From Limonium bicolor (lineage: Eukaryota; Streptophyta; Magnoliopsida; Caryophyllales; Plumbaginaceae): a stretch of 64,000 nt of DNA. Position numbers and translations under genes: made by a program. Below are positions 11,588 to 22,733 of the stretch, piece by piece. Position 1 is the stretch's first letter, and each line of letters opens with the position of its first letter. The stretch lies in NCBI GenBank assembly GCA_023374045.1, contig CM041776.1:276791039-276855038 (forward strand), written 5' to 3'. A model generated the notes under the pieces. That model did no database searches. It saw nothing but the letters and a program-made list of their open reading frames with translations, and was not told the origin of the DNA.

Positions 11588-12014
11588 ATGTTCGGTCACG
11601 GTACTGTTTCGCCGCAAGAACCCAAAAGACGAGCGAGTAGCCGGTCAAGAGCCCGAAGACGAGTGAGCAGGCGGTCAAGAACTCGTAGACGAGCGAGCAG
11701 CCGGCCTAGAACCCGAAGACGAGCGAGCAGTCTTCTAGAATCTCAAAGACGGACCAGAAGAGTTCACTAGAAGTCCAGCTCTACACTTCCCCATTTTAAT
11801 GACTTTTTTAGGATTGATGATGTATAGGTCTTCTTCCCTCTATGATTTTTTTTCTCTCTCGTCCATTTCTGAATAGATTACATGTATAGGTTTATACATC
11901 CCTTTGAATTTTTTTAGATCGATGTGTATAGGGTTCCCCACTCCCTATTTCATTTGCGAATGACCGAGCGTCAAAGTTTATATTGAGAAAATCCACCACT
12001 TTGAAAACACACGT
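11283..12014. repeat. Long-range inverted repeat inside element A
   Basis: The segment at about 11283-11316 (GTGTTTTCACGAAAGTGGTGG, partly, followed by ATTTTCACATAA) is complementary to about 11978-12014 (TTATATTGAGAAAATCCACC followed by ACTTTGAAAACAC), with a few mismatches. The core AAGTGGTGGATTTTC is perfect. The loop of about 660 bp contains the 30-bp minisatellite. It could be an inverted duplication or the ends of a small fold-back insert. Confidence 0.5.
11629..11748 (+). repeat. 30-bp minisatellite encoding Arg/Ser-rich repeats
   Basis: Four units of 30 bp with the core ACGAGCGAGCAG followed by CCGGTCAAGAACCCGAAG variants. An open frame of 60 codons (11588-11770) crosses them and would give RRASSRSRTR-like decamers. 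The frame is short and has no family match I know, so I treat it as a repeat and not a gene. Confidence 0.6.
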
Positions 12015-12166
12015 TTTCAAAAGTTGTTTTCTAAAACTTGGTTTCTTTTGGCGTGCACATGTAGTAAAAAGAACGAATAAGGGACGACCCCTCACATCTA
12101 TATATCATTCGTCAACTTTGCTTTATGGGGTGAAAATTCACGGTATCTACAGGAGGCATCCCCTAA
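11960..12166 (-). repeat. Inverted, divergent LTR start with polypurine tract inside element A
   Basis: Read on the minus strand from 12166, GGGGATGCCTCC is followed by TGTAGATACC, then CACCCCATAAAGCAAA. This mirrors element A's own 3' junction (polypurine tract, then TGTAGACACC and CACCCCATAAAGCAAA). Homology continues weakly (GTGCACGCCAAAAGAAACCA against GTGCGTGCCAAAACAAAACC). It is a truncated related LTR in opposite orientation, either an old nested insertion or a product of aberrant reverse transcription. Confidence 0.6.
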
Positions 12167-13420
12167 CTAAACAACACCAACAAATGCAACCGCGCACAAA
12201 GCAAAACACATGCATTGCATTCGTGACAAAAAAAGAGAAAGGAGTCACTTGCACTTCCAGTCATTTCAAATCCATTAATCATTCACGAGTCTTGTCTACC
12301 TCAAAATTTGCACTATCACGTGTTCCATCCTCACCTCATCACATATCAGCTTTCATCCCAACACCTTAATATCCAAAGTCTGATCTTCAAAGGGATAGTA
12401 GAAAACACCGGGGAGTTTGAGCCCCTGCCATGTGCATCAGTGCCCAAGATGAAAAGAAGCAGTCCTTTCCATATCGTAAGGTCACCATGCGGGAGGAGTG
12501 GTCACTCCCAAAAAGTACCAAAATCCAGGAGCCAATCACTAACCTAACCTCACTTGAGAATCACTACCCCGACAGCGACCCCAACAGCTAGACCATCTTC
12601 AAAACCAGCAGTAGTGGGATGAGCTTCATGAACCATGAGCTGAATACGACTCCAGCAAGACTAGTCATAACCTTACCATTCATGCATTGCATCCAAAAAC
12701 AACAAACACAAAAAAAAAACATTTAGTCAATCATCTCCATTCACCATTTTCAACATTTCATGCATCCTATACATAGTAATTCCATATTACCACAATACAT
12801 CGCATGGTAGATAATTGCATTTGCATACTCCCATATCGAAATGACATCTTCGGGAAAATCGTGAGAGAATGATTGAACAGAGTGCGTGAATCATAAAACT
12901 CTCGACCCGTCAACGAACACAAGGGTCAAATCAAAATCAGCACCACAAACCAAGTGAGTAGTGTGTGAAGAGCGGTATTTTCTCTTGAATTTCAAGTGAG
13001 CGCTTTTGGACAATCCACTGAGCGTTGAGGGAAGGTTGAGAGAGCCAATCGAGGTAAAACCATGAGCGACATGTGTATTCCTTCATCACATGGAGAGGCA
13101 TGATTTTAGAGTGAGATCAGTGTCGATAGCAAGTCTCGAACTATGATTCATGCAAAGATCCGAGAAGTAGTAGTAGGAAAACAATCATCGACTAATGAGA
13201 ATGACGAGGCACATAGGAACAAAATCTCCTCAAAACCAAAGAGCTTTAACTGGCCTCTACATAATCCCTTAGTGAGCCACGCTGAGCCTTTCATGAAAAA
13301 CTCTTTCTTCAGAAACTCCGTAACATGCCAACCCACATATACATACACTTACTTGCCCTTGCAATAGAGGATATCAAAGGAGCCGGAGCCATGGTCCCTC
13401 CCCACCATCTTCCACAAAAA
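12167..13420 (+). other. Element A internal region, non-coding
   Basis: No long reading frame and no retroelement domain. If the inverted LTR start at 12155 belongs to an older nested element, part of this stretch would be that element's 3' internal region on the minus strand. I see nothing else. Confidence 0.45.
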
Positions 13421-13424
13421 CAAT

Positions 13425-13605
13425 GAAATGTTCAAAGAAATCAGTGAGTCAATGTAACTCCAAGGCCAAACACCAAAAGGAAAGCCGAAAATGTTCAAGA
13501 AGATCGATAAGTCAATGCAACTCCAAAGCTCAAAGCCAAAATACAAAGCAGAGAATGCTTGAGAAAGTTGATGAGCCAAATGCAATTTCAAAAGAAAAAT
13601 GAGAA
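13425..13605 (+). repeat. Three degenerate units of about 65 bp
   Basis: The phrase AATGTTCAAGAAGATCGATA followed by AGTCAATGCAACTCCAAAG recurs three times with growing divergence (starts near 13427, 13489 and 13553). Non-coding tandem duplication in the hypervariable part of element A. Confidence 0.5.
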
Positions 13606-14454
13606 GAAAGTTCAAATCGTACGCCAGAAGAGGCAAGAAGGAGAAATCCAAACCAAAAGGACCATTGATGTCCCGAAGAAACTGATGATAAGGGTTATCG
13701 AAACCCGTCTAATCATTCCACCCATGGCAAAGGCGAAACATGTCCTCTATTGCACAAAAGCTCCACAATTCCTAAACAAATCCTCCAGTCCTATGCAACG
13801 TACATCATACCTCTCAGCCCCATTATAACCCAATAAAAGACCTCTGACCCGTTAGTTGATGAGCGTTTACTGAAAGTATCAGATCTGAAACATGAATCAT
13901 AAGCTTCATACTTGTTATCAACATGTCCCGTCATATTAAAGGGACCATGAGCGAATGAGTGTGACCTCACCCCACGAGGTCTTCTGAGTGCGAGTGAACC
14001 TATAGTCTGAGCACCAAATCATAAACAGCTAACCCCATTGCAATTGAGGAATTTGTGAGGATTGGAAAGTCCAGAACCTCAAAAAGGAATTCTAAGGAAA
14101 ATACTGCTCCGAGCATCAAGAGTATCATCACACCGCTTTGCACACACAGCCAAACTCACGAGAGATTGACCCGTATCCCTCCATGAGAGGAAAGTGATTC
14201 ACGCCTTCCATTTCAACAATCATTCAAGATCGAATCGAAGATGTCTTATATTCGTAAATCTCATATTAATAGAGATAGGGCCATACCTTCTCTACAAAAA
14301 CTGCATGTGCATTTTGCATTGTATCTAGCATTTAATATTTGCATGCATCATAAGCACTCCATCATCAACATCTGATTGGTAAGAACTCTGCCTAGTCTCA
14401 CTGAGAGTCGACTTCAGTTGCTGCAGTTGAAGTAAAAAACTTCCTATCAAAGGA

Positions 14455-15320
14455 GATCAAGCTGAAGCCATTCCGGGCTATCTTTGAGCTACGTCGAATC
14501 ATTATGAAGCCATCCGGGGCCATCCTCGAACTACATCGAAGCATTCAGAGCCATCCCAGGCTACATTTTGAGCTACATTGAACCAAAATAAGGCCATCCT
14601 AAGCCGAACAAAGACAGTCTCGGAGTCATCCACTGTCATACTTGAGTCTCATCGACACCCTTCCCAAAGCCAAATTGGAGCCATACGGGAGCCGTCCTCA
14701 GACATTGTGACCATCTTTAGAGCTACACATGAGCCATCTCAACAGTTCAAGAACAATATAGGAACCACCTAACATCCCTGTTAGAGCCATTTCATCACCA
14801 GGGTCTTGCCTACATAGTTTCGAACTACGTATGGTCTGTCTGATCTCAATACGGAATTGAGTACGTAGGCAGCCCGCCCAGGGTGTGACCACCTCAAAGG
14901 AAAAATGCCCCTTTCTTCCTCGCTATCACCAAATTGAGCCATCTTGTAGCCCTTTCCGGAGTCATCCCGAGCTATCTTGGAGCCATCAAGAGAGAACCCT
15001 GAAGTCATAACCGGGCCGAAGCCGTCCATACATGACCAAGAATTTATCTACCACATCAAAATACGTCAAACACGACACAGTCCACCAATCACATCAACCC
15101 ACCATTCGGCTCAAAAGCTCAATTCAAATCGAAACCCACCAACCACCCCAGAGCCGTTGCTCATAATGGGGTCATGAATCATGTCGGAGCCCTCCGACCA
15201 CACTGGAGCCACCCGAACGCACCGGGGCCATCAACATAATCTGGAGCCATCAGTTCATACCGGAGCCATCACCACATGCCAAAGTCATCTCAAAATTTGA
15301 AACAACTCTGGAGCCGTCTG
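14455..15320 (+). repeat. Degenerate GAGCCATC repeat region
   Basis: The words GAGCCATC/GAAGCCATC/GGGGCCATC occur many times at 20-60 bp spacing, often paired with GAGCTAC or GAACTACATCG. At 14822-14890 it also carries a copy of the LTR block ending GTACGTAGGCAGCCC, so LTR-derived sequence is present here. The core GGAGCCATC is the same as the bases just before the 3' LTR of element A (16762-16770). Confidence 0.6.
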
Positions 15321-15448
15321 CTCACACAGAAATCTACATCCACAAACAGGGAGTTTGATTCAATTAATACATTTATTCTTGAACATCTTACATCGCAGAT
15401 CATTTGCATGTACCCACAAAGTTCGTTCACAATCAAATACTCACAACC

Positions 15449-16327
15449 TGCTAGGCAGCTATTACGCTACTAGTACGGTCACACATTTTCCTCCACTAGG
15501 CAAGCTATTACGCTACTAGTGCGAAATCGTTTCACATCCACCTGCTAGGCAGCTATTACGCTACTAGTACGGTCCCACATTTTCCTCCACTAGGCAAGCT
15601 ATTACGCTACTAGTGCGAGATCGTTTCATATCCGCCTGCTAGGCAGCTATTACGCTACTAGTACGGTCCCACACTTTTCCTCCACTAGGCAAGCTATTAC
15701 GCTACTAGTGCGAGATCGTTTCATATCCACCTGCTAGGCAGCTATTACGCTACTAGTACGGTCCCACATTTTCCTCCACTAGGCAAGCTATTACGCTACT
15801 AGTGCGAGATCGTTTCATATCCGCCTGCTAGGCAGCTATTACACTACTAGTACGGTCCACATTTCCTCCACTAGGCAAGCTATTACGCTACTAGTGCGAG
15901 ATCGTTTCATATCCGCCTGCTAGGCAGCTATTACGCTACTAGTACGGTCCACATTTTCCTCCACTAGGCAAGCTATTACGCTACTAGTGCGAGAACGTTT
16001 CATATCCGCCTGCTAGGCAGCTATTACGCTACTAGTACGGTCCCACCACTTTTCCTCCACTAGGCAAGCTATTACGCTACTAGTGCGAGATCGTTTCATA
16101 TCCGCCTGCTAGGCAGCTATTACGCTACTAGTACGGTCCCACCACTTTTCCTCCACTAGGCAAGCTATTACGCTACTAGTGCGAGATCGTTTCATATCCG
16201 CCTGCTAGGCAGCTATTACGCTACTAGTACGGTCCCACATTTTCCTCCACTAGGCAAGCTATTACGCTACTAGTGTGAGATCGTTTCATATCCGCCTGCT
16301 AGGCAGCTATTACGCTACTAGTACGGT
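15449..16327 (+). repeat. 94-bp satellite-like tandem array, ten units
   Basis: Units start at 15451, 15545, 15639, 15734, 15828, 15920, 16013, 16109, 16205 and 16299 (period 92-96 bp). Each unit consists of two related halves of about 47 bp: CTAGGCAGCTATTACGCTAC then TAGTACGG, and CTAGGCAAGCTATTACGCTA then CTAGTGCGAG. Units are nearly identical. Tandem arrays just upstream of the 3' LTR are a known property of Tat/Ogre elements and a source of plant satellites (established knowledge). Confidence 0.95.
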
Positions 16328-16336
16328 ACCCCATTA

Positions 16337-16665
16337 AAGTATTATAGGCTCGTCATAAGTCCTATAGCTAGATGTCAAGAGGTCTAGTTGAGGCTCGTCA
16401 TAAGTCCTCGTACTTTCAATTGCATTATAGGCTCGTCATAAGTCCTATGACTAGATGTCAAGAGGTCTAGTTGAGGCTCGTCATAAGTCCTCGTACTTTC
16501 AATTGCATTATAGGCTCGTCATAAGTCCTAGGGTTAGATGTCAAGAGGTCTAACTGAGGCTCGTCATAAGTCCTCGTACATTCAATCGCATTCTAGGCCC
16601 GTCATAAGTCCTAGAGCTAGATATCAAGAGGTCTAGTTGGGCCCGTCATAAGTCCCCGTGCACCC
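16337..16665 (+). repeat. 83-bp tandem array, four units
   Basis: Units start with TAGGCTCGTCATAAGTCCTA at 16345, 16428, 16511 and 16594, exactly 83 bp apart. Each unit carries the phrase GGCTCGTCATAAGTCC twice. The last unit is more divergent (GGCCCGTC). It is unrelated in sequence to the 94-bp array next to it. Confidence 0.93.
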
Positions 16666-16694
16666 GCACCCATAAGAACAAATCATAAATCGCA

Positions 16695-16792
16695 GTGAGA
16701 ATTTTTGGCGCCCCGTCAACCTTGATCCAATTCTGCAAGGGCTTGCAAAATTGAATCAAGGGGAGCCATCTGTAGACACCAAAAATTCTCAC
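16695..16792 (+). other. Nested stem structure around polypurine tract of element A
   Basis: An inner hairpin (16720-16761) has 20-base arms, CCTTGATCCAATTCTGCAAG and CTTGCAAAATTGAATCAAGG, with two mismatches and a GG loop. The polypurine tract AAGGGGAGCCATC follows at once, ending at 16770. Outside it, GTGAGAATTTTTGG (16695-16708) is a perfect 14-base complement of CCAAAAATTCTCAC (16779-16792), which lies inside the LTR start. An RNA or single-stranded DNA copy could thus fold with the tract held between two stems. Confidence 0.75.
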
Positions 16793-19700
16793 CCCATAAA
16801 GCAAATTCCGAGATAATGAATAAAATAAGGGGGGTCATCACCTTTCTTTCTCAATACGTATTAGCGTGCGTGCCAAAACAAAACCATTGTTTTATAATCT
16901 TTTCCAAAGCATTTCATAAAAACAAGATTCTTCAAAATGAATTTCCGACGACAGTCCGGTTTCAAAATCATCCCTCTTTGTTTATTCACTTATTTTACTA
17001 TTTTATTTTTGTTCATGTTCCTTTTGTTTATTTATTCATCTATCCGCTTTTTATTTTATTTTATTCTACAATTAGCATTAGTATTTTTATTTCCATTTCT
17101 ATTTATACAAAATCATTTTCATCCATCAAACCCAATCCACACTTGGTTGAAGTCTGGCCTAGCCCAATTCCTTAAACCCACTCTATTTTCAGCCCATGGC
17201 TACAAAAAGCCCACATCAAAACCCAACCCATCTCCTAAACCCTAGAGTTCACCCTTGCTCCATAAAAAGACAACAACAATAAACCTAGAGGAGACCACGT
17301 TTGACCGGCCGCCTCAGTCTCTTATTTTTTCCCTGTCTGATTCTTATCTTCATCTCTGGATTTTCTTCTACAAAAACAAAAAAGAAGCAAGGTCTTCTTC
17401 ACGATCGACCCTCGCCAGGCATCAAAATCTTCTCCTCCCTCTGTTCATTCCAATTCATCCACCAGCATCGTCGATTTCAAACTCTTCCTCCACTCAGCTT
17501 TTCAGAATAAACCCTAGCTGCTTCTCCCTTCTTCATCTTAAACAAAAAAAAATCTCAATCCCATCATCTTCAAGCTTGAGCCATTTCCTGTTCGTCCGAT
17601 ACCCCTACCCGACAACCAAAAACAGCAATATTCACTCACTTTCGCTGCATCAACCTCCTCTGCGCTTCTTCATCTCTTCTGTTCTCAAATTCGCAACCGA
17701 CTGGCGAAATGGAGCACATTCTGCTCTACACCTTCACCGTTTTCCTGTATCCACCAAAATTTTGCAACCCCAAACCGGCGAACAAGAACATCCATGCTCC
17801 TCCTCTATCCGTTTCATTTTTCGGCAAATTTGTAACCTCTGGCAAACAAAGGAGCTTCGGTTTTGCGCCCTCCATTCTCTTTACTCCCGACATTCTTTTC
17901 TTCGTTCTCTTGACATGGCTGGCGAAACCTTGAGCACACATGCTCCGCCCATCATTCTCTTCACCATCGACCTATACGGCGAAAGAGGACCATGCTCTAC
18001 CTCTCTTCATTCTGTTCACGATAGAGTCCACGGGTTCACAGAGTTGCGCTGAATCTGGGTGCATGCTCTAAGTAGAAACGATCCTTGTTCCGCTTACTAT
18101 TGTTTTTGCTGTCATTGGAATGAGTTTGCTTCTGCCTATTCATTATTGACCTTCCGATTTAGACAAGAGACCGGCACCGTTGCCTCCTCTTTTATCATCC
18201 TGTTTTGGTTTGGTCCCTTGTGGATTCAGAGTTTTCTCTCAGACATTCGCCAATGGTCAACCCAATCTGGGTTTGCTTCGTACGAATTGGATGAGAATTT
18301 TATCTCTGACTTTGGGTGGTGACTGCTATGTTTTGCTCGGGCACTCTTTGGGCTCAATCAGAAATCGATATCCTCCTGAAGCCGTTCCTATTTTGTGTTA
18401 TCTCATTCATTCCGTTCGATTATCCGGTAAATTTCATGTTCTAACTTGCTTGTTGTTCTTTTTGTGAATTTTGCAGGAGTTCTTCACGTTCTCTCATTCG
18501 GTATTGATTACTAACTTTGACCATTTTGATTGCCTGTTGGCTTTCTCATTCTTGGCCTGAGCAAGTCGAGTCTAGCACTTGAAATTTCGTTCAATTAGTT
18601 CTTTGGATTTAGATGTTTATCTTCTATGTTTCGCTGATTGATTCATGGTGTGCAAGGCTCTCGACCTAAGAGGCCAGGTGAAGGTAGGTTCGATTGACCA
18701 TCCGGTTCGAACCTTGACGGTTGTCGTGCTTGGCTAGCTATCGATAATGTTTGGCGGAGCAATTTGGTCGTTTCATGAAATGTTGTTCTTTATGCAGCTC
18801 ATGGGTGGCCAACGATTTAATTTGGGCTACTGGATTATATAGGCTAATTGATATAACCCTCATCGTTTGATATCCAGTTTCATCATGTCATCTATGCAGT
18901 TCATTCAGTTTGATTTGTTACTTACACTGGTGTTTATTGATTATAAATGAGGTACTGAGATGAGGTTGAGCTGTGTACACTACTTGGAGACATTTGTCTG
19001 GCTGATGCTATGGATTGTGAGATGGTCCCCTGGAACTTGAATATTCGAACCCGCATCAGCATTTTGTCGGTTTGCACATCCATTGACTTGGGATTTATCT
19101 GTCGATCTATGTGTGTTGGTTTCGTTCTGTGAATTATTTTGTTTTTGATCATAATTTGAGGTCTACGTTGTTTTAACCAATTGGGAAGTATTATGTCAAT
19201 ATGGATCCCAATAATTAAATTCGGCCCAACAGATCATGGGCTCATGTGTGTAATAGGCTTTGACACTGATTTCATTTTGTCCTATGCGCTGCTTATTTAA
19301 TTTGATTCATTCTGTACGTTTTGAATTTCATGTCTGATCGAGATATATTTTTGTAAGGCGAGCAGTGGGCCATGTTTATTGATTAGACTTTTGTGATTTT
19401 CTAAATGTTTTGCCATCGGAATTTGTTTTGGATTGAGCTGGTTCGGTTGGTTTCATTCTAGCCCAATTTGTTAGCTAACACAGAAACCCTAGCTATTATC
19501 CTCTAGGGCCTCTGAATTGACAGAAAATTTTGGATGTATTATTGTCCCACATCTAACGGGTCTCTCATTCGTTTCGTGGGACAATAATCTCCTATAACTT
19601 CAGAAAAACACCCAAACCACCATTTATTTATATATAAGAACAAAAACTTTAAAAAACAAGCCCTTAAGGCTCTTTTAGGAGGGCTTTGGATGCGATATCA

Positions 19701-22544
19701 CCCCATGCCTAACGGATCTCTCATCCGTTTTATGTGGGTGGAATCCTCCTTTGCCTTCAAACACATCCGTAATCAAGAGTTGATAAATCAATAATCAATT
19801 CCTCTCACTTGTTAATATCTCACAAATCAGCCCAACATTTTTTTTCAGCCCAACAACATTTTTTTCAGCCCAATCACAAATAAAGCCCACATAAAAAAGG
19901 GGCCACTTCAGCCAAATCCAAACAAGGCCCAATTTCGGCCCAACTTCAAGCAAGGCCCTTTTTTCGGCCCAACTCTAGATAAGGTCCAAATTTTAACCCA
20001 ATTTCCAACAAAGCCCAGAACGGGCCCAATTTAATTCCAAGGCCCAATTCAAAACCCACTTTAGCCCACAGTTCATAAATCCCATTTCAAGGCCCAAGCC
20101 CATTTCGAGGCCAAAGCCCAAACAAGGCCATCAAGCCCATTCGGCCCATCAAGCCCATTCAGTCCAACTTTGACCAATCCAAACTTTGACTTGGTCTAAC
20201 TTTGACCAACCTGAACTTTGACTCGGTCTAACTTTGACCAACCTGACCTTTGACTTTGACTCGGTCCAACTTTGATTGACCCCACTTTGACCTTGACCCA
20301 ATTTTTGACCTGGTCCAACTTTGACCTTGACCCAACTTTGACTTGGTCCAACTTTGACCAATCTGAACTTTGACTTTGACCAATCTCAACTTTGACCTAA
20401 TCCAACTTTGACCCGGTCTAACTTTGACCCGATTCGTTTTTCAACCCCAACCCGAATTCAAATCAACCCAATTCAAACCCAACTCATTTCAATTCAGTCC
20501 AATTCCATTCAACTCGAATTCAATTCATCCAATTCAAACTCAACTTGTAAATCCTGTTCAAATTTCAAACTCAAAAATCTCTCTCCTCAGATTTCAACAA
20601 TCATTTTATTCAAACTTCATCAAGTTTTCAAAAGAAACCATTTTGTGGAATTTTAAAGGAAAAACTCTTCTCACATCATAGAAAACTCTTCTCAAACGCA
20701 GAAAGTTCTTCTCACATATACAGAAAGTTTTCTCCTAAAATCATTTCTCAAAATCAGTGTTTCTTCATCGAGAATTCCGAACAACTTCACAAATTTCCTA
20801 ACTTAGTTTTCAAACCCAAAATAAATTATTTTCGGGGAACATAGGATGTCTAACACCTTCAAAGAACGTTTCTTCCTAGTTAGACATTACTCGTTTCTCC
20901 TCCAAATAAAAATCCGAGGCGGGGCACTGGGGTCGTAACATCCCTTGTCGCAGTCTGGATCTCTTTAGGCGGGGCATTAGGGTGACAAACCTCCCCTAAT
21001 TGCAGCCTAGATTTTTACAAGGGGGGTGCTAGGGATGTAACTGCCTTCCTAGTTGCAGCCGGGATTTCAGAATCGTCTAACTCCCTTCCACTCGATTTCA
21101 ATATTTTCAGTTTTAACGTTTTAAAACCCGGGAGTTAGAGACGTTATTAGGGTTCGACCGAGAACATCTCATTCATGGTGTTTCTCTCTGAATCCTATTT
21201 TTCGACATAAATTCATTGCCCCATCTTTCGAGCCTCGGCACTTACCATTAATTAAGTGTCGTGTTCGAGGGGGTACATAGGGTAATCCCTCGGGATTATC
21301 CGTCCTTTTACAACAAAATGGTTTTCCTCAACCGTTTTCAAACCTCAAATTTAAAAAAAACTCGGGATCTCTATTCAAATACCAATTGCCTCACACACTC
21401 AAATAATCTTCAAAACTCCAAATCACTTCATACCCAAATCATCATCCAAACTCCAACTCGCATTAAACTCGAATCCTCTTACAAATTCCAACTTCATTCA
21501 AACTTCCAAAGTCTCACAGGCCCGAGCGTCTCATAGACTCGAACATCTCACAAACTCGAATGTCTCACAGACCCGAGCGTCTCACAGACTCAATCATTCT
21601 GAGATTTCAATGTCTCACAGACCTGGGCGTCTCCCAGACTCCAACCTCCCAAAACCCGAAACTTCTTGAAACCTCGAATCCTTCCAAATCTCAAACACTA
21701 CAAATATCCTCAAGCTCCACAAACATCAAAACTTCCAAACCCAAAGAGCTGAACTACGTAAGGTCTGATCTCAGCGGGAAGTTGAGTACGTAGGCAACCC
21801 ACACAGGGTGCGACCCCATTCCAAAAAAAACCCTTTTCCCACTCCAAGGTGTTCTCCATACCTCTCAAAACATTTAAATCCCCTCTGACTCCCACAAACC
21901 CTCAACTTCTTCAACTCTCTAAATCAGACTTCTGGTCTTTCATTCTATACTCATCCGAATTCATCAATTCTTCTTCTTGGCGCTAGCTTGGCAGAAAAGC
22001 TCGCCTCATCCACTCGTTTTCTCTCCTCCTATCCTAATCTTATCCTTTGGCTTTAATTGAATCTCTCTAAAAAGGTTTTGAAAGAAGGTAATCCCGACAA
22101 TTGGAGACCGAGGTTTCCTCGGGCACCAATCCGAAGTCGTGGTCGTTGCCACTTCCAAGGGGTGTAACCCAGTGCGAACCCACATAGAATCTCTGCAAAT
22201 GACCAGATAAGTCCTATCCATAGGCAACAATTTCAGGGTCAATTAGCGGTTCTTAGAACCCTCATTCCCTTCCTTCCTAGTATCTTAGGTCAAACTAGGT
22301 GGCGACTCTAGTCAATTTCGCCTTATAGAGGCATAAGTCCGCGTGGAGCCCATTGAGAGGGTGTAGTGCTCACTAGCATTCCTCATACGCTTTCTGGGAA
22401 AGACGGACGATTTAGTAGGTATTTGAGGGATGCCACGAATAACGGGTTTTCACCCCCCACAGAATGGCATTTTCTAGGATTTAGGCTTCTCAGTCAGATC
22501 ATATTTATATAGACCCCCCTCATACCGAAAAATCACCCTCCACA
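16771..22544 (+). repeat. 3' LTR of element A
   Basis: Starts TGTAGACACC directly after the polypurine tract and ends CCTCCACA before the CATAC target duplication. Nearly identical to the 5' LTR, with a few single-base and short indel differences. It carries the same TATA-like sequence (19624-19637), GCCCA array and TTGAC array. Confidence 0.93.
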
Positions 22545-22733
22545 CATACAAGGACAAACAATGTCACATAAAACAAGACTTCAGAAGGTCAAGTTAGGTG
22601 AGCTGTAATCATTTGATAACAGTCGAGTCCACACAGTGGGACTGACAGGTAAATATGAGTATGTCAATATAGAGAAGGTATTGTGACCTTGTTAAAGAGA
22701 AAGGTGGGTAATTAGTCCCTCAGAAGATATCGT
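22545..22733 (-). repeat. 3' LTR of G, segment 2
   Basis: The short piece between elements A and B, starting with the CATAC duplication and matching 44167-44355 of the intact LTR. It ends ATCGT, the left target copy of B. Confidence 0.93.

Larger units (their letters stand above)
3923..22544 (+). mobile_element. Element A: non-autonomous Tat/Ogre-like LTR retrotransposon
   Basis: Two near-identical LTRs (3923-9675 and 16771-22544; 5753 and 5774 bp) bound a 7.1-kb internal region. The 5-bp target duplication CATAC lies at 3918-3922 and 22545-22549. The LTR starts TGTAGACACC and ends CCTCCACA. The primer site TGGCGACTCTGCTGGGG at 9679 fits the tRNA-Arg type reported for Ogre/Tat elements, and the polypurine tract AAGGGGAGCCATC ends at 16770. 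No gag, RT or integrase remnant is visible. The internal region is filled by leader-like sequence, degenerate repeats and satellite-like arrays. The first 760 bp of the two LTRs show about seven differences by eye, so the insertion is fairly young. Confidence 0.9.

Noticed and set aside
15449..16327. Regular array that could look like a CRISPR
   Set aside because: Units are contiguous with no unique spacers, the period is 94 bp, and it lies inside a plant retrotransposon.
17255..18052. Open frame of 265 codons in the 3' LTR of element A
   Set aside because: The same region in the 5' LTR is broken by small indels, the composition is low-complexity Ser/Phe/His-rich, and no domain is visible. 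Chance frame in a CT-rich stretch.
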